Assembly (NCBI RefSeq): GCF_021390575.1
Contig: NZ_JAJEJQ010000001.1
Coordinates: 868,001-932,000 of the forward strand
Direction of reading: 5' to 3'
DNA from: Paraburkholderia adhaesiva
Lineage (GTDB): Bacteria > Pseudomonadota > Gammaproteobacteria > Burkholderiales > Burkholderiaceae
Length of the DNA: 64,000 nt
A model generated the notes under the pieces. It worked only from the letters and a program-made list of their open reading frames with translations. It had not been told where the DNA came from and did no database searches. Shown in pieces: positions 9,676 through 21,021 of this stretch (position 1 is its first letter; the number at the start of each line of letters is the position of its first letter). The translations under genes were made by a program, and so were the position numbers.

Positions 9676-10740
9676 ATGAACTCCGAGACGCTATCTACGC
9701 AACCGCGTACGCCCACGCCCAGCACGCTAGTCATCGCTTCCCGGGAGAGCCGCCTCGCGATGTGGCAGGCCGAATATGTGCAAGCTGCGCTGCACAAATT
9801 ATATCCGTCCTGTGACGTGAAAATCCTCGGTATGACGACGCGCGGGGACCAAATTCTCGATCGTACACTTTCGAAGGTGGGCGGCAAAGGGCTCTTTGTG
9901 AAGGAGCTGGAGCAGGCTCTCGCCGAAGGGCGCGCCGACCTCGCCGTCCATTCGCTCAAGGACGTGCCGATGGATCTGCCCGAAGGTTTCGCGCTCGTGG
10001 CCATCATGGAGCGCGAGGATCCGCGCGACGCGTTCGTCTCGAACGACCATGACTCGCTCGCGGCGCTGCCGGCGGGCAGCATTGTCGGCACGTCGAGCCT
10101 GCGCCGCGAAGCGATGCTCCGCGCCCGCTATCCGCATCTCCAGGTGAAGCCGCTGCGTGGCAACCTCGATACGCGTCTTGCCAAGCTCGACCGTGGCGAC
10201 TACGCGGCAATCATCCTCGCGGCGGCGGGACTGAAGCGCCTCGGGCTCGGTGCGCGCATTCGCGCGCTCATCGAACCCGACGACAGCCTGCCGTCGGCGG
10301 GGCAGGGCGCGCTCGGCATCGAGATCCGCGCGGACCGCGCCGATGTCGCCGCGTGGCTCGCGCCGCTGCACGACGACGCAACCGCGAAGGCCGTCGAGGC
10401 GGAACGCATGGTGTCGCGTGCGCTGGGCGGCAGCTGCTCGGTGCCGCTCGCGGCCTACGCGCAGTGGCGCGACGGCGCGCTGCACCTGCGCGGCACGATC
10501 GCTACGCCCGACGCGAGCCGTGTGCTCGACGCCGCGGGCACGTCGCCGGCAGCGAGCGTCGAAGACGCGCTCAAGCTCGGCCGCGAAGTATCCGATGCAC
10601 TGATCGCACAGGGCGCGCTCGATATCGTGCGCGCGCTGGCCGATGCCGCACAGGCCGAAGGTGCGCCGAACACGCCGCCGGGTGCTGCACAGCCTGGCCG
10701 GACTGACGAGGCGGACGACGCCCCGTCCGACGCGCGATGA
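9676..10740 (+). CDS. hemC: Hydroxymethylbilane synthase (porphobilinogen deaminase)
   Basis: A 354-aa enzyme that joins four porphobilinogen units into hydroxymethylbilane in haem synthesis. Visible motifs: [14 protein letters not shown] near the start; TTRGDQILD; the substrate-binding [23 protein letters not shown]; and [12 protein letters not shown], whose cysteine anchors the dipyrromethane cofactor. The family is usually 300–330 aa; here the C-terminus has an extra tail rich in Ala, Pro and Asp. It is the first gene of a haem operon, and its stop overlaps the start of the next gene in an ATGA, which indicates translational coupling. Confidence 0.97.
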   Translation: MNSETLSTQPRTPTPSTLVIASRESRLAMWQAEYVQAALHKLYPSCDVKILGMTTRGDQILDRTLSKVGGKGLFVKELEQALAEGRADLAVHSLKDVPMDLPEGFALVAIMEREDPRDAFVSNDHDSLAALPAGSIVGTSSLRREAMLRARYPHLQVKPLRGNLDTRLAKLDRGDYAAIILAAAGLKRLGLGARIRALIEPDDSLPSAGQGALGIEIRADRADVAAWLAPLHDDATAKAVEAERMVSRALGGSCSVPLAAYAQWRDGALHLRGTIATPDASRVLDAAGTSPAASVEDALKLGREVSDALIAQGALDIVRALADAAQAEGAPNTPPGAAQPGRTDEADDAPSDAR

Positions 10741-12857
10741 CAGCCGGCGCCGACTCCAACGCGGCCGACAGCGCCGCCAGCGGCGCCAACGCGGGCCGCC
10801 GGGTCCAGCCGGACGAGTGGGGTGGCCCCGCGGAGAGCGCACCGGCTCCCGCACCGTTCACTGTCGTCGTTACCCGTCCGGCCGGTCAGTCGGCAGCGCT
10901 CGCCGCGCAACTGACCAAGCGCGGGATCCGCGCGTTCGAATTCCCGCTGATCTCGATCGAGCCCGTCCGCGACGACGCGCCTTTGCGCGCGGCGCTATCC
11001 GCGCTCGACCGCTACGCGCTCGTGGTGTTCGTCTCGCCGAACGCCGTCGATCGCGCGTTCGCGGCCTACGCCGCGATTTCATCGATCTGGCCTCACGCGC
11101 TGCCGGTGGCCGTGGTCGGCCCGGCGAGCGTCGCCGCGCTCGCGCGACACGGCGTCGCGGCGGACTCGCATCGTGTGATCAGCCCGACTGGCGCCGCCGA
11201 CGAGGAACCCGCCCGCTTCGACTCCGAATCGCTCTATGCAGCGCTCGAAGCGCAATTCGGCGACGATGCGTTCGCCGGCAAGCGCGTCCTGATCGTGCGA
11301 GGCGACGGCGGCCGCGAATGGCTGGCCGACCGTCTGCGCGAAGCCGGCGCCGAAGTCGAGGCCGTCGCTGCCTACCGGCGCGTCGTGCCCGAGCCGCCGA
11401 TCGCCGCGTGGACCGAGGTGCACGCATTGCTCGCGGGCGCGCCGCACGCGTGGCTCGTCACGAGCTCCGAGGGCGTGCGCAACCTCGCCGAGCTTGCGCG
11501 CGAACACCTCACGGCGGGCGAGATCGCCGAACTGCACCATGCGCCGCTCGTCGCGCCACACCCGCGGATTGCCGAAACGGCCCGGGGAATGGGTTTTGAT
11601 AGGATTACGGTGTCCGGCGCGGGCGACGAGCGCATCGTCGAGACGCTGACGGGCCTCGCTTCTTCCGTTGTTCAACCGGTTCAGAACAATCCGGCCTCAG
11701 GGTCGGCACAACCACGCATGACTGATTCGAACAATTCCAGCAACGTCGCACAGCAGCGGCCCGCGTCCGCGGGCGCACCTTCCGCCTCCTCGCCAGCACG
11801 GCCGGCCTCGTTCGCTGCGCCGGCGACATCGCGCCCCGAGCGGCGCGGTGCGAGCATCGCGTTGCTGTGGCTCGTCGTGGTGCTGGTGGCGGGCGGGGCG
11901 GGCGTGGGCGGCTACGTGCTCAACCGCAAGCTCGATCGCGTCGATCAGCAACTGGTGCAGCGCCAGCAGGCCGCCGACCAGCAGGCCGCCGCATTGCGCG
12001 CACGTACCGATCAGGTGGTCGAGGGCACGCAGCAGCTGGACAAGCAGATCACGCAGCTGGAAGGTAAGATCGCCGACGCGCAGACGTCGCAGCAGGCGCT
12101 CGCGCAACAGTACGCGGACCTCTCGAAGAGCCGCGACGACTGGACGCTCGCCGAAGTTGGCCAGATGCTCGCGAGCGCGAGCGATCAGCTTCAACTGACC
12201 GGCAACACGCAGCTTGCGCTTTTCGCGCTGCAGAGCGCCGATACGCGTCTTGCCGCCTCCAGCAATCCGCAGGCGCTCATGGTGCGCAAGGCCATCGCGC
12301 ACGACATCGAAAAGCTGAAGGCCGCACCTTCCACCGATCTCACTGGACTCGCGATCAAGCTCGACACGGCGCTCGGCGAAATCGATGCGCTGCCGCTTTC
12401 GGGCGAGGCGCTCGTCGCGCGCACGAAGCCGGAAGCCGCAGCGCCCGCCGACATCGCGAAGACCGCCGCGCTGAACAACGAGCCGCGCTGGAAGGCGTGG
12501 CTCCATACGTTTGGCGAGGGCATTGGCCAGCAGATCGCGAGCCTCGTGCAGGTGCGCCGCATCGACAACGCAGACGCCATGCTGATTTCGCCGGACGAGG
12601 GTTATTTCGTGCGCGAGAACGTGAAGCTGCGCCTGCTTTCGGCGCGCCTGTCGCTGCTCTCGCGTAACCAGGATGCGCTGAAGTCCGACCTCGCCGCTGC
12701 CGACGCGGCGCTCGCGCGGTACTTCGACAACGCGTCGAAAGAGACGCAGTCCGTGCGCGACCTGGTGAAGGCAGTGCGCGCAGGCTCGGCGACGGTCGCG
12801 CTGCCGAACCTCGACACCAGCCTGCAGGCAATCCAGCAATACAAGAGCCGGGGGTAA
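10737..12857 (+). CDS. hemDX: Uroporphyrinogen-III synthase fused to HemX
   Basis: A 706-aa fusion. Residues about 40–310 are uroporphyrinogen-III synthase: [20 protein letters not shown] at the start, [22 protein letters not shown], and [13 protein letters not shown]. It closes hydroxymethylbilane to uroporphyrinogen III. After a Ser/Ala/Pro linker comes a HemX part (about 370–706): one transmembrane helix ([20 protein letters not shown]), a long Gln/Ala-rich coiled coil, and the domain with [16 protein letters not shown] and [20 protein letters not shown]. In enterobacteria HemD and HemX are separate proteins; the fused form is known in Burkholderia relatives. The enzyme half would be cytoplasmic and the HemX half periplasmic. 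It overlaps hemC by 4 bp and hemY follows 3 bp later. Confidence 0.93.
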   Translation: MTAGADSNAADSAASGANAGRRVQPDEWGGPAESAPAPAPFTVVVTRPAGQSAALAAQLTKRGIRAFEFPLISIEPVRDDAPLRAALSALDRYALVVFVSPNAVDRAFAAYAAISSIWPHALPVAVVGPASVAALARHGVAADSHRVISPTGAADEEPARFDSESLYAALEAQFGDDAFAGKRVLIVRGDGGREWLADRLREAGAEVEAVAAYRRVVPEPPIAAWTEVHALLAGAPHAWLVTSSEGVRNLAELAREHLTAGEIAELHHAPLVAPHPRIAETARGMGFDRITVSGAGDERIVETLTGLASSVVQPVQNNPASGSAQPRMTDSNNSSNVAQQRPASAGAPSASSPARPASFAAPATSRPERRGASIALLWLVVVLVAGGAGVGGYVLNRKLDRVDQQLVQRQQAADQQAAALRARTDQVVEGTQQLDKQITQLEGKIADAQTSQQALAQQYADLSKSRDDWTLAEVGQMLASASDQLQLTGNTQLALFALQSADTRLAASSNPQALMVRKAIAHDIEKLKAAPSTDLTGLAIKLDTALGEIDALPLSGEALVARTKPEAAAPADIAKTAALNNEPRWKAWLHTFGEGIGQQIASLVQVRRIDNADAMLISPDEGYFVRENVKLRLLSARLSLLSRNQDALKSDLAAADAALARYFDNASKETQSVRDLVKAVRAGSATVALPNLDTSLQAIQQYKSRG

Positions 12858-12860
12858 GAC

Positions 12861-14060
12861 ATGGCCATTCGTGGACTCCTGTGGCTTGCTTTCCTGTTCG
12901 TGATCGCTGTTGCGCTCGCGACGGTCGGCCACTTCGACGCCGGGCAGGTGCTGTTTGTCTACCCGCCGTATCGCGTCGACGTTTCGCTGAATCTTTTCGT
13001 CGTCGGCGTGGTGGTGGCGTTCCTGCTGCTCTACGCGATCCTGCGCTTCGTGCGCAACATCGTGACCATGCCGCGCCGCGTCGCCGCCTACCGCGCGCGC
13101 TCGCGCAAGGAAAAGGCGCATTCGGCGCTGCGCGACGCGGTCAGCAATTTGTACGCAGGGCGCTTCTCGCGTGCGGAAAAGGCCGCGCGCGATTCGCTCG
13201 CCGATGAGAAGAACAAGGGCGCTGCGGGTCTTATCGCCGCGACGGCTGCGCACCGGCTGCACGAGTACGCACGCCGTGACGAGTGGCTCACCAACGTCGA
13301 AGATCCCGACCTCCAGGAAGCGCGTCTGCTCGCGACCGCCGACATGCGAGCCGACGGTCGCGATGCCGATGGCGCGCTAGCCGCGCTCACCGAAATGCGT
13401 TCGCAGGGCGGCCGCCGCATTCACGCGCAGCAGATCGCGCTGCGCGCGCAGCAGCAATTGAAGAACTGGAACGAAGTGCTCAAGCTCGTGAAGACGCTGG
13501 AAAAGCGCGAGGCGCTGCATCCCGCCGTCGCCGTGCGTCTGCGCCAGCTTGCGGCGGAAAACCTGTTGCGCGACCGCCGCCATAACGCCGACGCGTTGCT
13601 CGAGCTGTGGCAGTCGCTCTCGACGGTCGAGCGTCATTCGCCGCGTCTCGCCGACTGTGCCGCCGAACTGCTGATCGCGCTCGATCGCCAGAGCGACGCG
13701 CGCAAGATCGTCGAGGACGCGCTCGCGCAGAACTGGGACGCGCGTCTTTTGCGCCGCTATCCGGACACGGCGGGCAGCGATGCGCTGCCGCTCATCCAGA
13801 AGGCGGAAGGCTGGCGCAAGGATCGGCCCGATGACGGCGACCTGCTGTTCGCGCTCGGCCGGCTGTGTCTGAAGCAGCAGCTCTGGGGGAAGGCGCAGTC
13901 GTTCCTCGAAGCGGCGCTCAAGTCGGCGAATGCGAGCGACAACGAACCGCTTAAGATCCGCACGCATCGTGCGCTGGCGCGCTTGCATGAGCAGCTTGGC
14001 GATGGGGAGAAGGCGGCGGGGCACTACCGCGAGAGTGCGTTGTCGATGAATGTTGTTTGA
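12861..14060 (+). CDS. hemY: HemY, haem-synthesis-associated membrane TPR protein
   Basis: A 399-aa protein of the enterobacterial-type HemY family, not the protoporphyrinogen oxidase that shares the name. Two N-terminal transmembrane helices (about residues 3–22 and 40–62) are followed by MPRRVAAYRARSRKEKAH, typical of the family, and a helical TPR-like domain to the end (DGDLLFALGRLCLKQQLWGKAQ; LARLHEQLGDGEKAAGHYRE). Its biochemical role is unsettled; it is thought to help assemble late haem-synthesis enzymes at the inner membrane. It is the last gene of the hemC–hemDX–hemY operon and is followed by a strong hairpin. Confidence 0.93.
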   Translation: MAIRGLLWLAFLFVIAVALATVGHFDAGQVLFVYPPYRVDVSLNLFVVGVVVAFLLLYAILRFVRNIVTMPRRVAAYRARSRKEKAHSALRDAVSNLYAGRFSRAEKAARDSLADEKNKGAAGLIAATAAHRLHEYARRDEWLTNVEDPDLQEARLLATADMRADGRDADGALAALTEMRSQGGRRIHAQQIALRAQQQLKNWNEVLKLVKTLEKREALHPAVAVRLRQLAAENLLRDRRHNADALLELWQSLSTVERHSPRLADCAAELLIALDRQSDARKIVEDALAQNWDARLLRRYPDTAGSDALPLIQKAEGWRKDRPDDGDLLFALGRLCLKQQLWGKAQSFLEAALKSANASDNEPLKIRTHRALARLHEQLGDGEKAAGHYRESALSMNVV

Positions 14061-14097
14061 TCGCGTTCTTTGGCAGTGACCAGTTTGACGCATCAAC

Positions 14098-14128
14098 GAA
14101 ATACGGCCGCTATATGCGGCCGTATTTC
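14098..14128. terminator. Hairpin terminator between hemY and the MFS gene
   Basis: A perfect 13-bp stem, GAAATACGGCCGC with its complement, and loop TATAT. The T content lies inside the stem, so it could work in either direction between two convergent genes. Confidence 0.8.
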
Positions 14129-14170
14129 ATTTCGCCTCGAGAGCGCGCGGAGAATCAAGCAGCCGCAGCC

Positions 14171-15490
14171 TCACCGGTTCACGAGCTTCGCGGGAGCACA
14201 TAGCGCGAGCAGCCCGCCGAGAATCATGAACGCGGCGAGCATGTACATGCCCGAATCGTTCGCGGCGGTCGCCTGTTTGAGCCAGCCTACGGCGTACGGG
14301 CTCAGGAAGCCGGCGAGATTGCCGATCGAGTTGATGAGCGCGATGCCCGCCGCCGCGCCCGCGCCCGCGAGCCATGCGGTCGGCAGGCTCCAGAACAGCG
14401 GCAGCGTCGTGAGAATGCCGATGGTGGCGAGCGTGAGCGCGGTCATCGCGAGCGTCGTGTCGTGCGCCCATGTCACGGAAAGCACGAGCCCGAGCGCGCC
14501 CACGGTAGCCGGAATCGCGATGTGCCAGCGGCGCTCGCGCATACGGTCGGCGCTCCTCGCCACCCACACCATGCCGATCACCGCCGCCGCGAACGGAATC
14601 GCGGAAAGCAGGCCGATCGCGAGCGTATCTTTCACGCCCGTCGCTTTGATGATGGTCGGCAGCCAGAAACCCACGCCGTAGAGTCCCATCACGAACGAGA
14701 AGTAAGTGAGGCTCATCAGCAGCACGCGCGGACTCGTTAGCACCGTCCGGAGCGGCAGGTCTTCCTTCGTGGCGTCCTCGGCGGCGATGTTGCGCTCGAG
14801 CAGCGCGCGTTCGTCGGCGGTGAGCCATTTTGCGTCGCCGATGCGGTCATCGAGCACGAGGAAGACCAGCACGCCGACGAGCACCGACGGCAGCCCTTCC
14901 AGCAGGAAAAGCCACTGCCAGCCCTGCAACCCGTTGACGCCGTCGAACGCCTTGAGGATCCAGCCCGATAGCGGCCCGCCGACCACGCCCGAGATCGCGA
15001 TGGCGGTCATGAACCACGTCGTCATGCGTCCGCGCCGGTGTGCCGGATACCAGTAGGTGAGGTACAGGATGATGCCGGGGAAGAAACCCGCTTCGCACAC
15101 GCCGAGCAGAAATCGCATCACATAGAACATGGCTGGCGTCGTGACGAACATCGTCAGTATCGAAACGAAGCCCCACGTGACCATGATCCGCGCGATCCAC
15201 ACGCGCGCGCCGACGCGGTGCAATATCACATTGCTTGGCACTTCGAACAGAAAGTAGCCGATGAAAAAGATGCCCGCACCGAAGCCGTAGACCGCATCGG
15301 ACAGATCGAGCGCGGCGCTCATCTGCAGTTTGGCAAAGCCGACGTTTACGCGGTCCAGGTAGGCGACCACGTAGCAGAGCATCAGGAGCGGGATGAGCCG
15401 CCACGCGACCTTGCGGTACGTGGCTTCCTCGAAGGCGGACGGTGGCGCATCCGCGCCGGCTTGCGGCAGGTGATTCGCTGGACTGGCCAT
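14171..15490 (-). CDS. MFS transporter, anion:cation symporter family
   Basis: A 439-aa major facilitator protein with about 12 predicted helices. The ACS-type pattern is clear: LLMLCYVVAYLDRVNVGFAK in helix 1, then FFIGYFLFEVPSNVILHRVGAR, and MRFLLGVCEAGFFPGIILYL in helix 4. Family members import organic anions such as tartrate, phthalate, glucarate or nicotinate by proton symport. The specificity here cannot be read from sequence, and no catabolic neighbour gives a hint. The start at MASPANHLPQ has an AGGAGA ribosome site just upstream. It is convergent with hemY and divergent from ppa. Confidence 0.88.
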   Translation of the reverse strand: MASPANHLPQAGADAPPSAFEEATYRKVAWRLIPLLMLCYVVAYLDRVNVGFAKLQMSAALDLSDAVYGFGAGIFFIGYFLFEVPSNVILHRVGARVWIARIMVTWGFVSILTMFVTTPAMFYVMRFLLGVCEAGFFPGIILYLTYWYPAHRRGRMTTWFMTAIAISGVVGGPLSGWILKAFDGVNGLQGWQWLFLLEGLPSVLVGVLVFLVLDDRIGDAKWLTADERALLERNIAAEDATKEDLPLRTVLTSPRVLLMSLTYFSFVMGLYGVGFWLPTIIKATGVKDTLAIGLLSAIPFAAAVIGMVWVARSADRMRERRWHIAIPATVGALGLVLSVTWAHDTTLAMTALTLATIGILTTLPLFWSLPTAWLAGAGAAAGIALINSIGNLAGFLSPYAVGWLKQATAANDSGMYMLAAFMILGGLLALCAPAKLVNR

Positions 15491-16078
15491 GTTGTCTCCT
15501 CTGTCGATGGGAGTAAGGGTGTTGGCCCTGACGCCCGGCGGATTCCATGCGAGGCGTCTGCTTGTGTCGTCGTGCGATCTCGTTGTGTTGTCATCTGCAA
15601 CTGATGCACCCCCATTCTATACACGCCACTGACGCGCAGCGGCACGCCTGAATCGGGGAAAACACCGATCAGTCAACGACTTACGTCCGCGTCTCCGGAT
15701 GGCTGTCTCGCGCCGGGTCAGGTAAGCCTGTGGCCGCGCTCCGCTGTGCTCGCTGCTCCCGACGCGCCCTCGGTCGCAGCGTCGAGCCGCGAGCGGGAGC
15801 GCGATTGCCGGGCGGGCCACCATCGCGCTATTCGCAGAGCGCTTCATAGTGTTGCGGCGTGTTTGCCGGCGTCGTGAGTCCGGTCTTCGCCCCGTGGCGC
15901 GGGCCGTCGCAGGCCGTTGGGAAGTCGGCCCCGCCCGATTGGCTATAATGTCGCCATCTTTTAACGTCCGGTTTTCCGCGCCGGCGCACAACGTCCGTTC
16001 GGTCCGCGAGGTCCGCGACGCGTGTGCGAGACAGGTTGCGCGCGGATTCGCCGGTTTTCATCTGGACTGAGAGCGCTC
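15491..16078. other. Intergenic region upstream of ppa and the MFS gene
   Basis: No gene is supported in these 588 bases. A consensus -10 hexamer TATAAT at 15944–15949 faces ppa and would give a leader of roughly 125 nt. The -35 is not obvious; TTGGGA lies too far upstream. The left part is GC-rich and holds only weak, mutually overlapping open frames. Confidence 0.5.
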
Positions 16079-16606
16079 ATGAGCTTCGCAAATGTTCCCG
16101 CCGGCAAGGATCTGCCGCAAGACTTCAACGTCATCATCGAGATCCCCGCGCAAAGCGACCCGGTGAAGTACGAAGCCGACAAGGAAATGGGCCTGCTCGT
16201 CGTCGACCGTTTCGTCGGCACGGGCATGCGTTATCCGGTGAACTACGGCTTCATCCCGCAGACGCTTTCCGGCGACGGCGACCCCGTTGATGTCCTCGTG
16301 ATCACGCCGTTCCCGCTGCTGGCCGGCTCGGTCGTGCGCTCGCGCGCGCTCGGCATGCTGCAGATGACCGACGAGTCGGGCGTCGACGCCAAGCTGGTCG
16401 CCGTGCCGCACGACAAGGTCTGCCCGATGACCGCCAACATCAAGTCGCTCGAGGACGTGCCGCAATACCTGATGGACCAGATCAAGCACTTCTTCGAACA
16501 GTACAAGGCGCTCGAAAAGGGCAAGTGGGTCAAGGTGGACGGCTGGGCCGGCATCGACGCCGCGCACAAGGAAATCACCGACGGCGTCGCGAACTTCAAG
16601 AAGTAA
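16079..16606 (+). CDS. ppa: Inorganic pyrophosphatase
   Basis: A 175-aa family I inorganic pyrophosphatase, which hydrolyses PPi and so drives biosynthetic reactions (cytoplasmic hexamer in bacteria). The signature DGDPVDVLV, with three metal-binding aspartates, lies about residues 66–74. [16 protein letters not shown] and [12 protein letters not shown] are the usual substrate-site segments, and [10 protein letters not shown] is near the C-terminus. The ATG opening [13 protein letters not shown] fits the family length; an upstream in-frame ATG would add a non-conserved Cys/Arg-rich stretch. It is monocistronic, with a TATAAT promoter upstream and a strong terminator downstream. Confidence 0.97.
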   Translation: MSFANVPAGKDLPQDFNVIIEIPAQSDPVKYEADKEMGLLVVDRFVGTGMRYPVNYGFIPQTLSGDGDPVDVLVITPFPLLAGSVVRSRALGMLQMTDESGVDAKLVAVPHDKVCPMTANIKSLEDVPQYLMDQIKHFFEQYKALEKGKWVKVDGWAGIDAAHKEITDGVANFKK

Positions 16607-16663
16607 GCTGGCGCAGTTAGCTGCAACGCGCGCGATTTAATCGCGTCGCGCGATGGTGCAAGG

Positions 16664-16700
16664 AAAACCGCACGGGCCGTAGAGGCCGTGCGGTTTTTTT
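16664..16700 (+). terminator. Rho-independent terminator of ppa
   Basis: AAAACCGCACGG pairs with CCGTGCGGTTTT, followed by a run of seven T. The stem also carries A's on the left side, so it may also stop the convergent GIY-YIG transcript, whose coding end touches it. Confidence 0.9.
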
Positions 16701-17055
16701 ACGTCGGTGAGGGTTCGGGCGTTTCGCCTTCGTCGCCGTCCTCGTCAGTTGCGACAACAGGCAGCACCGATTCGAGCGTCCGCATCCCGGTCGCGAGCGC
16801 GCGTTTTTCTCGCGGCGTTAGCCGCTTGACCCAGTACTCGGCGCTCGAGGCTTGCGCGCGGTTCGCTAGTTCAAACGAAGCGAGCACCTGCACCGGCTTG
16901 CGCGAGCGCGTATAGCGGGCACCTGTGCCATTCACATGCTGCTCAAATCGCGCGGCGACATCGATGGCGATGCCGGTATAGACGCTGCCATCCGCGCATT
17001 CGAGCAGATAGAGGAACCACGGCGTGGAGCGTTCGTTTTCGTTACGGCGTGTCAT
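16699..17055 (-). CDS. GIY-YIG nuclease-domain protein (YhbQ/UPF0213-like)
   Basis: A 118-aa protein with a GIY-YIG fold: WFLYLLECADGSVYTGIAID (the LYLLEC…YTG pair stands for GIY…YIG), then RFEQHVNGTGARYTRSRKPV with the conserved Arg and His, and a family-type KRLTPREKRAL. Proteins of this size (YhbQ-like) lack extra DNA-binding domains and have been linked to DNA repair, with uncertain function. The start overlaps the stop of the upstream acyltransferase-like gene in an ATGA, so the two are translationally coupled. The acidic tail GDEGETPEPSPT is not conserved and its gene end runs into the ppa terminator. Confidence 0.88.
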   Translation of the reverse strand: MTRRNENERSTPWFLYLLECADGSVYTGIAIDVAARFEQHVNGTGARYTRSRKPVQVLASFELANRAQASSAEYWVKRLTPREKRALATGMRTLESVLPVVATDEDGDEGETPEPSPT

Positions 17056-18314
17056 GGGCGAAACGGATTGTGTTCGTTCAGTTCGTCGACGTAAGAATGG
17101 ATGTGATGCTTCTCGTCGTCGAGAAAACGTGAGACCGCATCGGCGAACGCGGGATGCGCGAGCCAGTGCGTCGAACGTGTGACGGTCGGCATGAAGCCGC
17201 GCGCCATCTTGTGCTCGCCTTGCGCGCCGCCTTCGAACACGTCGAGCTTTTCCTCGATGCAGAATTCGAGCGGCTGGTAATACGCCGTTTCGAAGTGCAG
17301 GCACGGAACATGTTCGAGCGCGCCCCAGTAGCGCCCGTAGAGCGTGCCACCGCTGCCGCCGTTGCCATTCCCGCCGCGCTGGTACACGACGAGCGAACTC
17401 GCGATCGGCTTGCCTTCGTATTCGGCGATCACGAGCATCAGGTTCTCCGGCATCGACTCGCCGATCATGCGGAAGAAGTCGAGGTTCAGATACGGCGTCG
17501 AAAAATGCTCGCGGTAGGTCTGCCGGTAGCAGCGGCTAAAGAAGCGCCAGTCGGCATCGGTGATATCTTCGCCGCGCACGCGCCTCGTGCTCACGCCGGC
17601 CTCGCGCACCTTGCGCCGCTCCGCGCGGATGTTCTTGCGCTTCTTCTGTTCGAGCGTCGAGAGAAAGTCGTCGAAGTCGCGGTAACCGTCGTTTAGCCAG
17701 TGAAACTGCACGCCCTCACGCTGCATCATGCCAAGGTCGGTCATCGCGCCCGCCTCGTCGGCGGTGGGGAACAGCACGTGCAGCGACGAGACGTCAGCCT
17801 GTTCCGCGAACGCCAGCAGCGTCGCGGCGAGGTGGCGGCGCGCGGTTTCGTCCGCGGCGAGCAGGCGCGTGCCTTGCACCGGCGTGAATGGCACCGCGCA
17901 CAAGAGCTTCGGGTAGTACTCGATGCCGTTGCGTTTGTACGCGTCGGCCCACGCCCAATCGAAAACGTATTCGCCGTACGAGTGGCCCTTCAGGTAGACG
18001 GGCGCCGCCGCGACGAGCCGGTCCGTGCGCGCGTCGGTGAGCGTGACGAATTGCGGCGCCCAGCCCGCATCGGGCGTGGCGCAGCGCGCGGCGTGCAGTG
18101 CCGAGAGGAATTCGTGGCGCAAAAAAGGCGTCGGCTGCGCCTGACGCGCAACGAGTGCGTTCCATTCGGCGGCGTCGACCTCGGCCGGTGAGCCGAGAAT
18201 GCCCGTGCGATAATCGAAACGTTCCTTGTTCAACTTGCGTGCCAGTCCGGTAAAGGCATGCGCCGGCAAGCGCGCGCCGCGCCGCCAGTGCGGGAAACGG
18301 TCATGGTAAAGCAA
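17052..18314 (-). CDS. GNAT/FemAB-like protein (DUF482, COG3146 family)
   Basis: A protein of up to 420 aa from the DUF482 group, often called peptidogalycan-biosynthesis-like, with a GNAT/FemAB acyltransferase fold. Typical stretches: [50 protein letters not shown], then [20 protein letters not shown] and [13 protein letters not shown], ending [18 protein letters not shown]. The substrate is unknown; aminoacyl or acyl transfer is only suggested by fold. The start is uncertain. The only ATG (18314) gives a 30-residue basic leader, while homologues probably begin near [10 protein letters not shown] (about 18210). That would also leave room for the divergent nadE promoter. Confidence 0.82.
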   Translation of the reverse strand: MLYHDRFPHWRRGARLPAHAFTGLARKLNKERFDYRTGILGSPAEVDAAEWNALVARQAQPTPFLRHEFLSALHAARCATPDAGWAPQFVTLTDARTDRLVAAAPVYLKGHSYGEYVFDWAWADAYKRNGIEYYPKLLCAVPFTPVQGTRLLAADETARRHLAATLLAFAEQADVSSLHVLFPTADEAGAMTDLGMMQREGVQFHWLNDGYRDFDDFLSTLEQKKRKNIRAERRKVREAGVSTRRVRGEDITDADWRFFSRCYRQTYREHFSTPYLNLDFFRMIGESMPENLMLVIAEYEGKPIASSLVVYQRGGNGNGGSGGTLYGRYWGALEHVPCLHFETAYYQPLEFCIEEKLDVFEGGAQGEHKMARGFMPTVTRSTHWLAHPAFADAVSRFLDDEKHHIHSYVDELNEHNPFRP

Positions 18315-18410
18315 ACACCCCGAACGGGTGAGGACCGCCGCGCTGCGTACGCCGCTTCACTATCGACGAAGGCCGCCGTGCGCGCCGTGAGGGTTTCCAG
18401 GGTTATCGAA

Positions 18411-20495
18411 ATGAAAGAGCGCTTCTTCAATCTCTACACACACGGCTTTGCTCGCGTGGCTGTGGGCGTGCCGCGTTGCCGTGTCGCCGACCCGGTGTTC
18501 AACGCAGCCGAGACGCTTGCGCTCGCGCGCGAAGCCGCCGAGAAGGGCGCCGCGCTCGTCGCGTTTCCCGAACTGGGGCTCTCGGCCTATACCTGCGATG
18601 ATCTCTTTCGCCAGAAGGCCTTGCTCGAAGCGTGCGAAGCGGCGCTATGCTCGCTTGCCGAGGCGTCAGCGTCGCTGCCGCTCGCGATGATCGTCGGTGT
18701 GCCGGTGCGCGTGGGCCACTCGCTCTTCAACTGCGCGGCTGTAATCGCCGGCGGACGCGTTTCGGGCGTGGTGCCGAAGAGCTATCTGCCGAACTACGGC
18801 GAGTTTTACGAGCCGCGTCAGTTCAGCGCCGCTGATTGCGCGCGCACCGACACTGTGCGCCTTGGCGGTGAGGACGTGCCGTTCGGCGCTTCACTGCTGT
18901 TCGATCTGCCACAGGTCGAGGGGCTGCGCTTTCATGTGGAAATCTGCGAGGACGTGTGGGTGCCGATTCCGCCGTCGTCGTTCGCGGCGCTTGCCGGGGC
19001 TTCGGTACTCGTGAATCTCTCGGCGTCGAACGTCGTGGTCGGCAAGGCGGGTTACCGCCATCAGCTCGTTTCGCAGCAGTCGGCGCGCTGTCTCGCCGCG
19101 TATCTCTACACCTCGGCCGGCAAGGGCGAATCGACCACCGACATGGCGTGGGACGGTCAGGCGCTCGTCTACGAAAATGGCGAGATACTCGCGCACTCGG
19201 AGCGCTTTCTCGACGACTCGCAGTTGATCTTCGCCGATGTCGATCTCGAACGGCTCGCGCAGGAGCGTATCCGCCAGACCACGTTCGGCGATTCGATCCG
19301 CCGCCATCACGACGAGATCGCGAAGTTCCGCGTGATCCGCTGCGACGTGCCGCAAGCGGGCGCGTGGGAATCACCCGTGCTGCCGCTCGCTCGCCGCGTC
19401 GAGCGTTTCCCGTACGTCCCTGCCGATCCGAAGCGCCGCGACGAGCGCTGCAACGAGGTCTACAACATCCAGGTGCAGGCACTCGTGCAGCGGCTGTCGC
19501 AGAGCGGCCTCAAGAAGGTGGTGATCGGCGTGTCGGGCGGGCTCGATTCCACGCATGCGCTGCTAGTCTGCGCGAAGGCGATGGACCGGCTGGCGCTGCC
19601 GCGCGCGAACATTCTCGCGTACACGATGCCCGGTTTTGCAACGAGCGAGCGCACGCTGCGTCAGGCGCGCCAGCTGATGGCGCTGGTGGGCTGCACGGCA
19701 TCCGAAATCGATATCCGGCCGAGCTGCATGCAGATGCTCGAAGACCTCGGCCATCCGTACTCCGAGGGCAAGGCCGAATACGACGTGACCTTCGAAAACG
19801 TCCAGGCCGGCGAGCGCACGAACCATCTGTTCCGTCTCGCGAACTTCAATCAGGCCATCGTGATCGGCACGGGCGATCTCTCGGAGCTCGCGCTCGGCTG
19901 GTGTACGTATGGCGTAGGCGACCACATGTCGCACTACAACGTGAACGCGAGCGTACCGAAGACGCTCATCACGCACCTCGTGCGCTGGGTCGCGGAGACG
20001 GGGCAGATCGGCGAGAGCGGATCGGAGGTGCTCGAAGCGGTCCTCGATACCGACATCAGTCCCGAACTGATTCCAGGCAAGGCAAACGGCGCGCCCGAGC
20101 AGAAGACCGAAAGCGTGATTGGACCGTACGAACTGCAGGACTTCAACCTCTACTACACGCTGCGGTTTGGATTCGCGCCGTCGAAGGTCGCGTTCCTCGC
20201 GCAGCATGCGTGGGGCGATCGCGAGCGGGGCGCGTGGCCGGAGAACGCGCTGGTCGCGCGCAATCAGTACGATCTCGCCGATATCAAGCGCAATCTGGCC
20301 ATCTTCCTCGACCGCTTTTTTCGCCAGAGCCAGTTCAAGCGAACCTGCATCCCGAACGCACCGAAGGTCGGTTCGGGCGGCTCGCTTTCGCCGCGCGGCG
20401 ACTGGCGCGCGCCGAGCGATTCCGAGTCGGAGGTATGGCTCGCTGACCTCGCGCGGGTGCCCGATTCTGCGCCTCAAGCGCCCGCGGGGTCGTGA
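18411..20495 (+). CDS. nadE: Glutamine-dependent NAD(+) synthetase
   Basis: A 694-aa two-domain enzyme that amidates nicotinate adenine dinucleotide to NAD. The N-terminal nitrilase-type glutaminase has the catalytic triad Glu54 (FPELGLSAY), Lys123 ([15 protein letters not shown]) and Cys179 (VEICEDVW). The C-terminal ATP-pyrophosphatase domain has the PP-loop SGGLDS at about 375–380. The size matches the long class of NAD synthetases of actinobacteria and many proteobacteria. The start at [19 protein letters not shown] was chosen because the 51 codons upstream overlap the divergent gene and look non-conserved. glnB follows 94 bp downstream, an arrangement common in beta-proteobacteria. Confidence 0.95.
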   Translation: MKERFFNLYTHGFARVAVGVPRCRVADPVFNAAETLALAREAAEKGAALVAFPELGLSAYTCDDLFRQKALLEACEAALCSLAEASASLPLAMIVGVPVRVGHSLFNCAAVIAGGRVSGVVPKSYLPNYGEFYEPRQFSAADCARTDTVRLGGEDVPFGASLLFDLPQVEGLRFHVEICEDVWVPIPPSSFAALAGASVLVNLSASNVVVGKAGYRHQLVSQQSARCLAAYLYTSAGKGESTTDMAWDGQALVYENGEILAHSERFLDDSQLIFADVDLERLAQERIRQTTFGDSIRRHHDEIAKFRVIRCDVPQAGAWESPVLPLARRVERFPYVPADPKRRDERCNEVYNIQVQALVQRLSQSGLKKVVIGVSGGLDSTHALLVCAKAMDRLALPRANILAYTMPGFATSERTLRQARQLMALVGCTASEIDIRPSCMQMLEDLGHPYSEGKAEYDVTFENVQAGERTNHLFRLANFNQAIVIGTGDLSELALGWCTYGVGDHMSHYNVNASVPKTLITHLVRWVAETGQIGESGSEVLEAVLDTDISPELIPGKANGAPEQKTESVIGPYELQDFNLYYTLRFGFAPSKVAFLAQHAWGDRERGAWPENALVARNQYDLADIKRNLAIFLDRFFRQSQFKRTCIPNAPKVGSGGSLSPRGDWRAPSDSESEVWLADLARVPDSAPQAPAGS

Positions 20496-20535
20496 GCGCA
20501 GTCGGCGCGGCGTAGAATTCGACTATGCACCCCGG

Positions 20536-20560
20536 TTTTTTCGACCGATTTTTCGACCGA
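20536..20560 (+). repeat. Short direct repeat upstream of glnB
   Basis: TTTTTCGACCGA occurs twice in direct succession between nadE and glnB, about 30–50 bp before the glnB ATG. It may be part of a promoter or regulator site; nothing more can be said. Confidence 0.4.
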
Positions 20561-20571
20561 TACCAACCTGA

Positions 20572-20928
<357 letters not shown>

Positions 20929-20966
20929 CCGCGTAAGGCGCCGGTTTCGGCATCGTTTCACCGCAC

Positions 20967-21004
20967 AAAAGAACACGGGCCGCATCTGCGGCCCGTGTTC
21001 TTTT
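20967..21004 (+). terminator. Rho-independent terminator of glnB
   Basis: A 17-bp perfect stem, AAAAGAACACGGGCCGC with its complement, and loop ATCT, ending in T's. Confidence 0.92.
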
Positions 21005-21021
21005 GCGAATACATCGCGGAT

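Noticed and set aside
15617..15991. 124-codon minus-strand ORF upstream of ppa
   Set aside because: Arg/Ala-rich, overlaps the ppa promoter and lacks a ribosome site.
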